A DNA stretch of 64,000 nucleotides from Vibrio sp. S17_S38 (GTDB lineage: Bacteria > Pseudomonadota > Gammaproteobacteria > Enterobacterales > Vibrionaceae), in the NCBI RefSeq assembly GCF_014694375.1, contig NZ_JAAUWW010000015.1, positions 41,257-105,256 on the forward strand. The letters are read 5' to 3'. Below are positions 8,089 to 17,284 of the stretch, piece by piece. Numbering within the stretch: position 1 is the stretch's first letter; every line of letters begins with the position of its first letter. The position numbers and the translations under genes are program-made. The notes under the pieces were generated by a model. That model made no database searches, had not been told where the DNA came from, and worked only from the letters and a program-made list of their open reading frames with translations.

Positions 8089-9888
8089 TTAAGGATACAT
8101 AGCTTGGATTTCAGAGGCATAAGTTTGGTAAATGTTTTTACGACGTAATTTTAACGTTGGCGTGATCAAGCCTTTCTCAATCGAAAATGCTTCTGACAAC
8201 AAAGTAAATTTTTTAATTTTCTCAAAACCAGCTAATTCTTGCTGTAATTCTTTCAAGCGGCTTTCGAAATGTTCAATTACATGATGATTTCGAAGTAGCT
8301 CAATAGAGGATTCAAACTGTAAACCTTTGTCTCTTGCCCAAACTTCAAGTGATTCAAAAGCAGGAACAATTAAAGCCGTTACATAATTACGTTGGTCTGC
8401 AATCACCGCGATTTGTTCAATGAACGAACAACACCCTACTTTTCCTTCCACACGTTGAGGCGCAATGTATTTACCATTAGAGGTTTTCATTAGTTCTTTA
8501 ATGCGATCGGTAATATATAAATTACCATTAGCGTCAAACTCACCGGCATCACCTGTTTTCAACCAACCATCTTGAAATGCATTTTTTGTATCGATTGGTC
8601 GATTATAATAACCACGCATCACAGTATCGCCTCGTACCAGTATTTCATTACTTTCCCCGATCTTAACTTCGGTTTCACTCAGCACTTGGCCATTTGATCC
8701 TGATACACGATTTACAATTGTATTGCATGTCACCGTAGCGGTTGTTTCCGTCATGCCATAGCCGCATAGTACAGGTACTCCTATCGCATGAAAAAAGCTT
8801 GCTACCTCTTTATCTAATGCAGCGCCACCACAAGGCATAAACTTAAGGCGACCACCAAGCACTTGCTGCAACTTTGAAAAAACCAATTTAGTGGCTAGCG
8901 CTTGTTGAATACTTGACCAAATCGTTCCTATCATTCTGCCTTGTTGCACTTCAAATTGTCTAATACCAACCGATAGTGCCCAACCAAATATTTTTTGTTG
9001 CGTAGATGAGCCTTTAGACACTTTTGCTTTTACTGCACTGTATACTTTTTCTAAAAATCGAGGAACGACGCACATAGTGTTAGGGCGAACTTGTGCGATA
9101 GCCTCTTTCACTTTATTCGTATCTGCGAGATATACATTTTTACCACCTCGGCATAACACATAGAAACTCCAAGCTCGTTCAAATACATGGCTAAGTGGTA
9201 AAAATGCCAATGATACATCACCAGTAGAGAACGCAAGTTTTTCATCATGCTGACGCATCGTTGAAGCAATATTTCGATGATCGAGCATAACCCCTTTAGG
9301 CTCACCAGTAGTTCCTGATGTATAAATCAAGGTTAACAAATCATCAAGATTGGCGTCGAATAAACGTTGCTGTAATTCAGTTTCATGTTCTTCCGTGATT
9401 AACATTTCATCGACAAGCAAAGCATCAAAATGATGATGGTATTCGGTATTCAGTAAAGCTGTATTTGAATCAAAAACTACAATATGGGAAATGCTATTAC
9501 TATGCGCTTGTAGGTTACACGCGGCTTTATATTGCTCGGCAGTATCGACAAAAATAACACTCGCTTGAGCATCATTAATAATATAACGAGCTTGTTCTGA
9601 GGTATTGGTTGGATAAATAGGAACGACAACAGCGCGCGCTTTCAAACAAGCAATATCAGCACAAGTCCATTGAGGCTTGTTGTCCGATAAAATCGCACAC
9701 TTATCTTGAATACCCACACCAAAATGAATTAAAACTTGCGCCATTTTAGTCGATATAGCGTCAAATCGAAACCATGAAACTTGATCCCAAGGCGCAGATA
9801 ATTCGAACCCTTCAAGGGCAATTTGATCTGGCTGTACTTGTACTTGCTTATAAAGCGCACGAACTGGATGATATTGTTCTAATGACAT
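8089..9888 (-). CDS. Long-chain acyl-CoA synthetase family protein (AMP-forming)
   Basis: ANL-superfamily adenylate-forming ligase of 599 residues that activates a carboxylate, probably a long-chain fatty acid, with ATP and CoA. The AMP/ATP-binding P-loop is TLIYTSGTTGEPKG (about 187-199). Further signatures are CGYGMTETTATVT, the adenine-binding region, GWLKTGDAGEFD and the hinge segment ITDRIKELMKTSNGKYIAPQ. These resemble the FAA1-type long-chain enzymes more than the short-chain acetyl or propionyl ligases. It is a single-gene unit; the downstream gap has no obvious terminator. Exact chain-length preference is unknown. Confidence 0.88.
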   Translation of the reverse strand: MSLEQYHPVRALYKQVQVQPDQIALEGFELSAPWDQVSWFRFDAISTKMAQVLIHFGVGIQDKCAILSDNKPQWTCADIACLKARAVVVPIYPTNTSEQARYIINDAQASVIFVDTAEQYKAACNLQAHSNSISHIVVFDSNTALLNTEYHHHFDALLVDEMLITEEHETELQQRLFDANLDDLLTLIYTSGTTGEPKGVMLDHRNIASTMRQHDEKLAFSTGDVSLAFLPLSHVFERAWSFYVLCRGGKNVYLADTNKVKEAIAQVRPNTMCVVPRFLEKVYSAVKAKVSKGSSTQQKIFGWALSVGIRQFEVQQGRMIGTIWSSIQQALATKLVFSKLQQVLGGRLKFMPCGGAALDKEVASFFHAIGVPVLCGYGMTETTATVTCNTIVNRVSGSNGQVLSETEVKIGESNEILVRGDTVMRGYYNRPIDTKNAFQDGWLKTGDAGEFDANGNLYITDRIKELMKTSNGKYIAPQRVEGKVGCCSFIEQIAVIADQRNYVTALIVPAFESLEVWARDKGLQFESSIELLRNHHVIEHFESRLKELQQELAGFEKIKKFTLLSEAFSIEKGLITPTLKLRRKNIYQTYASEIQAMYP

Positions 9889-10121
9889 GCTGTATTTACC
9901 TGTTGACCAATCTTAATATAATGATTTGGTTTGGTTTATTTGAGCTTACATGTTTTATTTTTTGTCTGCATTTTACCCACCAAACTGACAAACGCTATAA
10001 ATTTCGGCTTACACTTGTAAGTTTTTATGTTTCTCCAGCAAAGCCATATCCTATATGAATGAATACTTTACGCGTTATAAGCTATTCAATATTACAAAGC
10101 ACTCCAATATTACAAAACAGT

Positions 10122-10598
10122 TCAATTTTTCACCGCTTTTACGGAAAGTGTTAATTCAAAAATAGCCATTGGGTCATCGCCATTTAAGCTTGGGCAAAGT
10201 GCGGTTATCGTCACGACTTGATTCACTCTCAAACCGGTACTCATCGTTTCCGCTAGCATTTGATCAATCAACTTCCCGTCATTACACACAAACACAACAT
10301 CCGCTTCAGGCCTAGCTAAAAATTCAGCTTTCACTGCTTTAAATGCTAACGATATTTTCTGCCCCATCTGTTCTGATTTACTGATAGCTAAAAAACCACC
10401 TGCCGTATCCGCACCAACCGCTAATGCACCAAAATACATACTATTTAAATGATTCTTAGTCGATTTAATTAATGGCATTTTAATCTCGACCGATTCTTGA
10501 GTGAGCTTAATGATCTCCGGTTTGCAATATCCTATCATTGGTACCAATTGCTCACCGAAATACGCCAAATGTTGATTTACAGAAGTTAGAATATCCAT
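10122..10598 (-). CDS. DUF4442 / PaaI-like hotdog-fold thioesterase
   Basis: A 158-residue protein with the hotdog-fold pattern of the DUF4442/PaaI group: NSMYFGALAVGADTAGGFLAI forms the central helix region, followed by beta strands (KISLAFKAVKAEFLARPEADVVFVC). The start is placed at 10598 because GAGGATAAAC precedes that ATG; the ATG four codons upstream lacks a ribosome-binding site. Likely activity is acyl-CoA hydrolysis, which fits the neighbouring acyl-CoA synthetase, but the substrate is unknown and the genes are 233 bases apart. Confidence 0.7.
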   Translation of the reverse strand: MDILTSVNQHLAYFGEQLVPMIGYCKPEIIKLTQESVEIKMPLIKSTKNHLNSMYFGALAVGADTAGGFLAISKSEQMGQKISLAFKAVKAEFLARPEADVVFVCNDGKLIDQMLAETMSTGLRVNQVVTITALCPSLNGDDPMAIFELTLSVKAVKN

Positions 10599-10708
10599 GT
10601 TTATCCTCATATTACTAAATGGGTTGAATAGCTATCACATCAGACCAGTTAACTTACTATTAACATTTAAGTCAATTAGCAATATCCAAACTTGTAATAG
10701 AGATAAAA

Positions 10709-10733
10709 AAACCGACCATATAAATGGTCGGTT
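10709..10733 (-). terminator. Rho-independent terminator of the PEP-synthase-like gene
   Basis: Perfect 11-bp stem (AAACCGACCAT with ATGGTCGGTTT) followed on the minus strand by a run of seven T. It lies 35 bases after the stop codon of the gene at 10769-11677. Confidence 0.85.
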
Positions 10734-10768
10734 TGTGGTGACAGGCAAAGTAAAACAGCCAATTTAAA

Positions 10769-11677
10769 TTAAACGCCAGCCAGTACCTGTAAACCGTCTT
10801 GATCGAGTAAAACATCTTGAATCTTAGAGTACTCTGCCAATTTTTGACAATACACTACACAGGGTTTATTCACTTGTTGAGCTGTTTTTACTGCTTGACT
10901 GATCAGTAAAACCACCGCTTCATGTTCAGGATTAAATAGCGTCCCTAAGGTGGTATTATCTTGATCCGCACCGATCGTTAATTGAGTTAAGTTATTTGTG
11001 TTCACTACCATGCCATCGAAATATTGCAGTAAACGATCCGCTAATAATATGGAAGCAGGTGCATCGCAGCAAAACAAAACTTTTAACCCATTAAGGCCGC
11101 GCGGCAACCCTTGAACGGCAAGGCGATCAATTATCGTGGCGGCATCACTTAATGCGCGAACAAATGGCACCACAATTTCAATATCTAACCCTTTAGCCCG
11201 TAATTGTTTTACCACTTGGCATTCCAGCTCAAAAGAATGGGTGTGCTCAAGAGAAGCAAAACGAGCCACACCTCTGAGTCCAATCGCAGGATTAACCTCT
11301 TGAGCTTCAATATGACCACCTAACAATGCAGCATATTGGTGGCTATCGGCATCTGATAGACAAACTCTGATTTGTTGATGAGATGGATTAACTGCCGATT
11401 CAACCAAGCTCACTAAAGTTTGAATAAAATGTTCATCCACATCACTAGACGACAGCTCATGAAGATTCAGTATTGATGATAATTCGATTTTTTCTTGCTC
11501 GCTTAACGCATCCAGATGCAAACCAATTTGAGGATGATAAGTAATATTGTCTAAAACTAAATCACTAAAAGAAACATATAAATGTTGCGCCCCTTCAATA
11601 CAACGGCTTGACTTTGACGAAAGAACATCACCCAATAACAAGTGTTCTGGGATCTTTCCAGGATTTGTGTGAGACAT
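10769..11677 (-). CDS. Stand-alone PEP-synthase C-terminal-domain-like protein
   Basis: This 302-residue protein matches the C-terminal PEP/pyruvate-binding TIM-barrel domain of phosphoenolpyruvate synthase (PpsA). The matching blocks are IRVCLSDADSHQYAALLGG, NPAIGLRGVARF, LECQVVKQLRAKGL, IEIVVPFVRALSDA, LNGLKVLFCCDAPAS and FDGMVVNTNNLTQLTIGADQD. The ATP-grasp and swivelling phosphohistidine domains of the ~790-residue enzyme are absent. The region equivalent to the catalytic GICGQGPSDHPD loop reads VVYCQKLAEYSKIQD, so the reactive cysteine motif is altered. The start at 11677 follows GGAGTAGTT. It is divergent from aroG, whose product consumes PEP. A regulatory or PEP-sensing role is inference; it is unlikely to be an active PEP synthase alone. 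Confidence 0.8.
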   Translation of the reverse strand: MSHTNPGKIPEHLLLGDVLSSKSSRCIEGAQHLYVSFSDLVLDNITYHPQIGLHLDALSEQEKIELSSILNLHELSSSDVDEHFIQTLVSLVESAVNPSHQQIRVCLSDADSHQYAALLGGHIEAQEVNPAIGLRGVARFASLEHTHSFELECQVVKQLRAKGLDIEIVVPFVRALSDAATIIDRLAVQGLPRGLNGLKVLFCCDAPASILLADRLLQYFDGMVVNTNNLTQLTIGADQDNTTLGTLFNPEHEAVVLLISQAVKTAQQVNKPCVVYCQKLAEYSKIQDVLLDQDGLQVLAGV

Positions 11678-11885
11678 AACTACTCCGTTTAAATACATCT
11701 GATGTACAAAGAAAATACTGACGAAACATCAACAAAACAAGCGAAAAAGTCATTACATTCGGTTTAATCGAAAAATTTCCAATAAATTCCTTAATTCTTA
11801 TGGATAAAAACCAATCTGGCGTTTATTACCTTGCCCATTTCCGTTATCTTTATCGGGTGTACCTTTAAATCAATAAGACAGTCGA

Positions 11886-12962
11886 ATGACACACGTAAAA
11901 ACAGATGAATTAAGAACGCAAGCACTTGGCCCAATGCCAACGCCTCTGGAACTCACCCAAGCTCACCCACTTTCCGATCACGTTGCCGAACATATCGAAT
12001 CTTCTCGCCGTCAAATTGAAGCGATTCTTTCGGGTAACGACCATCGTTTATTAGTGGTCGTTGGCCCATGTTCAGTCCATGACACCAATGCAGCGTTAGA
12101 TTACGCCCAACGTTTAAATGAACTTCAAGCTCAATACCAAGATCAGCTTTTCATTGTTATGCGCACTTACTTTGAAAAACCTCGCACCATTATTGGGTGG
12201 AAAGGTTTAATCTCTGATCCTAATCTTGATGGTAGCTACGCCTTAGAAGCGGGTTTACACAAAGCGCGCAAACTTCTGCTCGATATCAACACACTTGGTC
12301 TGGCAACCGCCACTGAGTTTTTAGATATGATAACCGGCCAATATATTGCAGATTTAATTTCTTGGGGCGCCATTGGGGCTCGTACAACCGAATCTCAAAT
12401 ACATCGAGAAATGGCATCTGCACTTTCTTGCCCAGTTGGTTTTAAAAACGGAACCAATGGTAATGTTAAAATTGCCACTGACGCTATCCGTGCTGCGCAG
12501 GCCTCTCACTATTTTTGCTCTCCAGATAAAAATGGCCGCATGACGGTATACCGCACTGCGGGTAACCCATATGGACATACGATTTTACGTGGTGGCGATT
12601 CTGGTCCAAACTTTGATGCAGACTCCGTAACACAAGCTTGCCAACAATTAGCTGAGGTTGAATTAACACCTCGCCTTGTAGTTGATTTTAGTCATGCCAA
12701 CTGCCAAAAAGAACACCGTAAACAGCTCGATGTGGCAAAAAACATCTGCCAACAAATTGAAAGTGGCTCAACCTATATTGCTGGAATAATGGCGGAAAGC
12801 TTTATTGAAGAAGGCAATCAACCTATGAACGATCTCGAGAACTTAGCTTATGGTAAGTCCATTACCGATCCATGTTTAAGCTGGAACGATACGTTGACCA
12901 TGCTAGATATGTTAGCGTCATCAATTCAGGCAGTAGCCACTAAAAATACAACCAATAAATAA
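11886..12962 (+). CDS. aroG: 3-deoxy-7-phosphoheptulonate (DAHP) synthase, AroG-type
   Basis: Class I DAHP synthase of 358 residues catalysing the first step of the shikimate pathway from PEP and erythrose 4-phosphate. Motifs match the AroF/G/H family: [56 protein letters not shown] and VDFSHAN. The segments [15 protein letters not shown] and [14 protein letters not shown] resemble E. coli AroG (Phe-sensitive) more than AroF or AroH, but feedback specificity cannot be proved by eye. Only a weak ribosome-binding site precedes the ATG. I saw no TyrR box in the divergent upstream gap. yajQ follows after 19 bases, probably in the same transcript. Confidence 0.9.
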   Translation: MTHVKTDELRTQALGPMPTPLELTQAHPLSDHVAEHIESSRRQIEAILSGNDHRLLVVVGPCSVHDTNAALDYAQRLNELQAQYQDQLFIVMRTYFEKPRTIIGWKGLISDPNLDGSYALEAGLHKARKLLLDINTLGLATATEFLDMITGQYIADLISWGAIGARTTESQIHREMASALSCPVGFKNGTNGNVKIATDAIRAAQASHYFCSPDKNGRMTVYRTAGNPYGHTILRGGDSGPNFDADSVTQACQQLAEVELTPRLVVDFSHANCQKEHRKQLDVAKNICQQIESGSTYIAGIMAESFIEEGNQPMNDLENLAYGKSITDPCLSWNDTLTMLDMLASSIQAVATKNTTNK

Positions 12963-12981
12963 AATAGAAAGGACTAACCTC

Positions 12982-13464
12982 ATGCCTTCATTTGATATTA
13001 TTTCTGAAGTAGACAGCGTTGAAGTGCGTAATGCGGCTGAAAATGCTAACCGTGAACTTGATACTCGTTTTGACTTCCGTAATGTCGAAGCCAAATTCGA
13101 ATTTAAAAACGATATTGTGAAGCTTTCGGCTGAAAATGACTATCAACTCGGTCAAATGATGACCATGCTGCGCGGCCAATTAGCGAAACGCGGTGTTGAT
13201 GCTAACTCTGTTGATTTAAAGAAGCCCGATCAAACAGGTAAAACATGGACACAAGAAGCGAGCTTTAAGCAAGGCATTGAGCAGGATGTCGCCAAGAAAG
13301 TCGTTAAATTAATTAAAGAGGCTAAATTAAAAGTTCAAGCCGCTATCCAAGGCGATAAAGTACGAGTGACTGGTAAAAAACGTGATGATTTACAAGAAGC
13401 GATGGCTGCTATTCGTAATTCTGAGTTGGAACAACCTTTCCAGTTTAATAACTTTAAAGATTAA
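12982..13464 (+). CDS. yajQ: YajQ family nucleotide-binding protein
   Basis: At 160 residues this is a full-length YajQ/DUF520 protein. It opens with the family signature [18 protein letters not shown] and ends with [20 protein letters not shown], typical of the group. Family members bind nucleotides, and c-di-GMP binding with transcriptional effects has been reported for Xanthomonas and Pseudomonas homologues. AAAGGACTAACCTC precedes the ATG. It follows aroG closely and is bounded by a strong terminator. Confidence 0.95.
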   Translation: MPSFDIISEVDSVEVRNAAENANRELDTRFDFRNVEAKFEFKNDIVKLSAENDYQLGQMMTMLRGQLAKRGVDANSVDLKKPDQTGKTWTQEASFKQGIEQDVAKKVVKLIKEAKLKVQAAIQGDKVRVTGKKRDDLQEAMAAIRNSELEQPFQFNNFKD

Positions 13465-13489
13465 CCGTCTTTAAATGATAAACACAAAG

Positions 13490-13518
13490 CCAGCCTTAGT
13501 ATTATTAAGGCTGGTTTT
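13490..13518 (+). terminator. Rho-independent terminator after yajQ
   Basis: Stem CCAGCCTTA / TAAGGCTGG with a short AT-rich loop, then a TTTTATT tract on the plus strand, 25 bases beyond the yajQ stop codon. Confidence 0.85.
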
Positions 13519-13584
13519 ATTGCATTTAAATCATAACTTTATTATCAGTGGTATATTTTCTACTCATTCATTTAGTCCTGAAAA

Positions 13585-14211
13585 TCACAGTTGACTAATA
13601 TTAACGACTTTTGTTCCTAGAACGTTACCGAGATTATCTCTCAAAATATCAACCTGTGTCGTGCTTCCATTAGATATTTGTAAACTGGAATGCCATTGCG
13701 GTTGTTTAAAATTAACACCAAGTATTCCTGCCAAAATCATCCGAATGACACCACCATGACAAATTAGCAAACCATCTCCAGTTTGAGCATCAAGTAGCTG
13801 CTGCCAACCTTGGGTAATACGATCATAAAAAGTCGACAACAATTCACTATTAGGTAAAGGATACTCACCTGGTTCTGCCCAGAAATGCTCTAATTGTGAC
13901 CACTCTTGATTCAGTTCATCAAAAGGAACGCCATCAAAATCACCAAAATTCATTTCTTTAAATTGGGCGTTAACTTGTACTGATATTGAATGATACCGAG
14001 CAATTTCAGTTGCCAAGCTATGACAGCGACAAAGTGACGATGTAACAATAAAATCAGGCGTAAAATTTAACCCGCTCAGCCTTAATGCAATATTCTGATT
14101 ATCTTCATCATTAACTTTAGCATCCGTATAGCCATATAAAGCAGGATCGCCAATCACTTTTGCATGACGAATCAGATAAAGTGTTTGAGTATGATATTTT
14201 TCTTCCACCAC
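13585..14211 (-). CDS. cobC: Alpha-ribazole phosphatase / histidine phosphatase CobC
   Basis: Histidine phosphatase superfamily protein of 208 residues with the N-terminal catalytic RHG-type motif LIRHAK (His phosphorylated) and a second catalytic block LICHGGVIRMILAGIL. Placement directly after cobU identifies it as the phosphatase of the cobalamin nucleotide-loop pathway, rather than a phosphoglycerate mutase. The start is GTG; the cobU stop TAA immediately precedes it, and a second GTG one codon later has better spacing from AAAGGA. Last gene of cobS-cobU-cobC. Confidence 0.88.
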   Translation of the reverse strand: MVEEKYHTQTLYLIRHAKVIGDPALYGYTDAKVNDEDNQNIALRLSGLNFTPDFIVTSSLCRCHSLATEIARYHSISVQVNAQFKEMNFGDFDGVPFDELNQEWSQLEHFWAEPGEYPLPNSELLSTFYDRITQGWQQLLDAQTGDGLLICHGGVIRMILAGILGVNFKQPQWHSSLQISNGSTTQVDILRDNLGNVLGTKVVNISQL

Positions 14212-14745
14212 TTATCCTTTTAACTTCAATGGTAAGCCCGCGGCAACAAACGTTACGCCATCCATCAATTTCGCTATGGATTGATTCATCCAACCGGCAT
14301 GATCGACAAATAAACGAGAGACTTCACCTAATGGAACAATGCCCATCCCTACTTCATTGGAAACCAAAATAATATGAGCTTGAGATTGCTCAATACCTTT
14401 GACTAATTTATCAACACATTGCATGAGCGTTTTACTATTCGCATTCTCACCTAACTGAAATATTTGATTATTCAGCCACAAGGTTAAGCAGTCGATCAAC
14501 ACAACATCTGTTGGCGTAAATTGGGGTAGTTTTTCGCAAAGTTGATAAGGTGATTCATGTAGAATCCACTCAGCTCCTCGCCTTGCTTGATGATGATCAA
14601 TCCGTTCCGTCATTTCATCGTCAAACGATAATGCGGTAGCAATATAATGCAAAGTGAAGCCGTTTTTTTGAGCTAAAGATTGAGCTTGTTGTTCAGCAAA
14701 ACTGGATTTACCTGAGCGCGCACCACCTAAAATCAACTGTTTCAT
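14212..14745 (-). CDS. cobU: Adenosylcobinamide kinase / adenosylcobinamide-phosphate guanylyltransferase CobU
   Basis: A 177-residue bifunctional enzyme that phosphorylates adenosylcobinamide and transfers GMP to it. The P-loop GGARSGKSSFAEQ is at the N-terminus; VLIDCLTLWLNN and ILVSNEVGMGIVP are the conserved family blocks, and RRGAEW carries the region that follows the guanylylated histidine (DHHQARR). The ATG at 14745 overlaps the TGA of cobS in an ATGA arrangement, so I prefer it to the GTG three codons upstream. It is translationally coupled on both sides. Confidence 0.94.
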   Translation of the reverse strand: MKQLILGGARSGKSSFAEQQAQSLAQKNGFTLHYIATALSFDDEMTERIDHHQARRGAEWILHESPYQLCEKLPQFTPTDVVLIDCLTLWLNNQIFQLGENANSKTLMQCVDKLVKGIEQSQAHIILVSNEVGMGIVPLGEVSRLFVDHAGWMNQSIAKLMDGVTFVAAGLPLKLKG

Positions 14746-15575
14746 ACCATCCACCCTTTTAAGACATCAAGCAGTAAATAAAGGGTACGTTCTTGATGCT
14801 GAAAGACAGGACTCGCCCCAACGATGATAAGGTAAAAAATCAACTCCGATAACTGCTGAGCCGCACCGAGACAATCTCCAGTAAAGCCACCTAAGCGATC
14901 GAATAACCAATGCTTAAAACTAAAACGTAATAACATAAAGCTAATCAATAAAATCACGACAACACTTGGACTTAACCACAATAAAGGCAAGATTCCAGTA
15001 AGTAAAATAACGCTCAACTCACCCGAATTTTGCTGGCTCGCCAATGGCTTACTTTTACTGCCATCACTTTCCGTCACATAAGGCATATCATAAATAAAAC
15101 TGGCTGCCATACTGCGGCTGAAACCATAAGCAATAATCACGATCATGGCTAATGAGTCTAATTTTTCAACCTCGTTCAATAACACAAATTTACCGAGTAA
15201 CGCCATCATTAATGCTGATGCACCGTAAGTCCCGATTCGGCTATCTTTCATTATTGATAACCGGCGTTCAACTGTCATCCCTCCACCAATACCGTCAGCC
15301 ATATCTGCCAAGCCATCCTCATGGAAAGCGCCAGTTAGCATTAAACTAAACACCATCATTAAAAATAAGCTCGTAGAAACGGGCAGAACAAAATGAGCAA
15401 GGGTATAAACGAGTGCGCACATTCCTCCAAGCAATAAACCCACGAGTGGAAAATAACGTCCACTATGATTCATGCGAATATCACTATAAGGAGTGCTCAC
15501 TGGAATAGGCAGGCGTGAAAAAAATCCAATTGCTAGCAACAATAATTGCCATTGATATGTTAACCATTGGAACAT
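14742..15575 (-). CDS. cobS: Adenosylcobinamide-GDP ribazoletransferase CobS
   Basis: Integral membrane enzyme (277 residues) joining adenosylcobinamide-GDP and alpha-ribazole to form cobalamin (phosphate) in the inner membrane. Family signatures include FFSRLPIPV near the N-terminus, RYFPLVGLLLGG and HEDGLADMADGIGGG with the acidic metal-binding residues, and GFTGDCLGAAQQ later. Several transmembrane segments are visible. AAGGATGCTAG precedes the ATG. First gene of the trio. No cobT lies nearby and no cobalamin riboswitch is evident in the upstream gap. Confidence 0.94.
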   Translation of the reverse strand: MFQWLTYQWQLLLLAIGFFSRLPIPVSTPYSDIRMNHSGRYFPLVGLLLGGMCALVYTLAHFVLPVSTSLFLMMVFSLMLTGAFHEDGLADMADGIGGGMTVERRLSIMKDSRIGTYGASALMMALLGKFVLLNEVEKLDSLAMIVIIAYGFSRSMAASFIYDMPYVTESDGSKSKPLASQQNSGELSVILLTGILPLLWLSPSVVVILLISFMLLRFSFKHWLFDRLGGFTGDCLGAAQQLSELIFYLIIVGASPVFQHQERTLYLLLDVLKGWMV

Positions 15576-15748
15576 CTAGCATCCTTAAGTCGAGTATCGT
15601 TAAATTGCACGAAGAACTCACATCGATTAGATAAGGCGCTAGTGTACCTAAATCTCTATTTAATGTTTATAAGAAAACTCTCCAATGAATAATCAAAGGA
15701 GGGTAACAATATGGTTAATTTTCATCACTTAATCTGAGTATAGAAAAA

Positions 15749-17230
15749 TCAGTGCCCTACCCACATATCCATAAATTCATTCACAGGCATAGCTTCTAGC
15801 ACTGGCTGATCTTTGCACGCCGTTAAAATACGTTTCACTTGATGTGGTACAAATCGAGTGTTGAGGTTACGTTCAAACTTACTTTCAAGAACTGGGATCC
15901 CTTCTTCGCGACGGCGGCGATGACCAATGGGATATTGCACTTCAATCTTATCAGTGGAACTTCCATCCTTAAAAAACACTTGTAGCGCATTAGCTATGGA
16001 GCGTTTTTCAGGATCAAGATAGTCCTTGGTGTATTGCGTATTCTCTTGAATCACCATTTTATTACGTAAAGCATCAATTCGAACATCGGCTTGATGAAAA
16101 CTATCTTCATAATGTTCCGCGATTAAATCACCGTAAATCAATGGCACTGCGATCATATATTGTAGGCAATGATCTCGATCCGCTGGATTGGCTAAATCCC
16201 CTGTTTTGGAAATAATACGCACCGCTGACTCATGAGTCGTCACCTCAATTCGTTCAACTTCATCCAAGCGATTTTTTATTTTTTGATATAAAGACACGGC
16301 GCACTCAACCGCAGTCTGAGCATGAAATTCTGCAGGAAAAGACAGCTTAAATAAAATGTTATCCATAACGTAGCTGTCAAAACCTTGGCTTATTTTAAAA
16401 GCTTCGCCTTTGAACAACACATCATTAAAACCCCATGTTGGCGCAGATAATACTGATGGTAATCCCATTTCGCCTTTCATGGTGATCATCGCTAAGCGCA
16501 CTGCACGCGAAGTAGCATCTCCTGCAGCCCATGATTTACGAGAACCCGCATTTGGCGCGTGACGATAAGTACGCAACGCGCAGCCGTCCACCCAAGCTTG
16601 TGATACCGCATCCACAATTTGATCGCGATTGCCACCGAGCATTTTAGTTACCACCGCCGTTGAAGCAACACGCACTAATAACACATGATCAAGCCCCACT
16701 CGGTTATAACTATTTTCCAACGCCAATACACCTTGGATTTCATGGGCTTTAATCATCGCCACCAGCACATCTTTCATGCTTAATGCAGTTTTACCTTGAG
16801 AGATTGCCACTCGGCTTAAATAATCGGCGGTGGATAAAATGCCGCCTAAATTATCAGAAGGATGCCCCCATTCAGCCGCAAGCCAAGTATCATTAAAATC
16901 CAACCATCGGATCATACAGCCAATATTAAAAGCGCCCGCAACCGGATCAAGCTCATAAGCGGTACCAGGCACTTTTACGCCATGTCTCACTGTCGTACCT
17001 GGAACAATTGGTCCTAAATGTTTGGTGCATTCGGGAAACTTTAATGCCAATAAACCGCAACCTAAAGTATCCATCAAACAGTTACGGGCGGTATTTAAAG
17101 TTTCCTTTGAAATTTCCTTATTATCAGTCACGTAGTCAGCAATTTGGACGAGCAACGCATCCGGTTGTGGACGATGATTCTCTTCTGCTTGGTTAGTTTT
17201 TGTATGATTAATGATGCTTAACGACGACAT
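15749..17230 (-). CDS. prpD: 2-methylcitrate dehydratase PrpD
   Basis: MmgE/PrpD-family protein of 493 residues, the usual PrpD length. It dehydrates 2-methylcitrate to 2-methylaconitate in propionate catabolism. Recognisable blocks are [44 protein letters not shown], and [36 protein letters not shown] precedes the ATG. It is the third enzyme gene behind prpB and prpC. No acnD/prpF pair is present, so this organism appears to use the PrpD branch here. Confidence 0.94.
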   Translation of the reverse strand: MSSLSIINHTKTNQAEENHRPQPDALLVQIADYVTDNKEISKETLNTARNCLMDTLGCGLLALKFPECTKHLGPIVPGTTVRHGVKVPGTAYELDPVAGAFNIGCMIRWLDFNDTWLAAEWGHPSDNLGGILSTADYLSRVAISQGKTALSMKDVLVAMIKAHEIQGVLALENSYNRVGLDHVLLVRVASTAVVTKMLGGNRDQIVDAVSQAWVDGCALRTYRHAPNAGSRKSWAAGDATSRAVRLAMITMKGEMGLPSVLSAPTWGFNDVLFKGEAFKISQGFDSYVMDNILFKLSFPAEFHAQTAVECAVSLYQKIKNRLDEVERIEVTTHESAVRIISKTGDLANPADRDHCLQYMIAVPLIYGDLIAEHYEDSFHQADVRIDALRNKMVIQENTQYTKDYLDPEKRSIANALQVFFKDGSSTDKIEVQYPIGHRRRREEGIPVLESKFERNLNTRFVPHQVKRILTACKDQPVLEAMPVNEFMDMWVGH

Positions 17231-17284
17231 GTAGGATTCCTTTCAACTTCGATGTGAATTAAAACTGAGAGTGTTGTAAATCGA

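Noticed and set aside
9895..9915. FadR-like half-site (TTGGTCAACAGG on the minus strand) before the acyl-CoA synthetase gene
   Set aside because: Only the TGGTC half agrees with the FadR consensus; the second half does not, so the match is no better than chance.
9774..10058. 94-codon plus-strand frame over the start of the acyl-CoA synthetase gene
   Set aside because: Its first third is antisense to a well-supported gene and the rest is AT-rich non-coding sequence.
11699..11885. TyrR box search in the aroG upstream region
   Set aside because: No TGTAAA-N6-TTTACA-like dyad was found.
15576..15748. Cobalamin riboswitch upstream of cobS
   Set aside because: The conserved B12-box sequence (GCCACTG) and associated stems were not visible.
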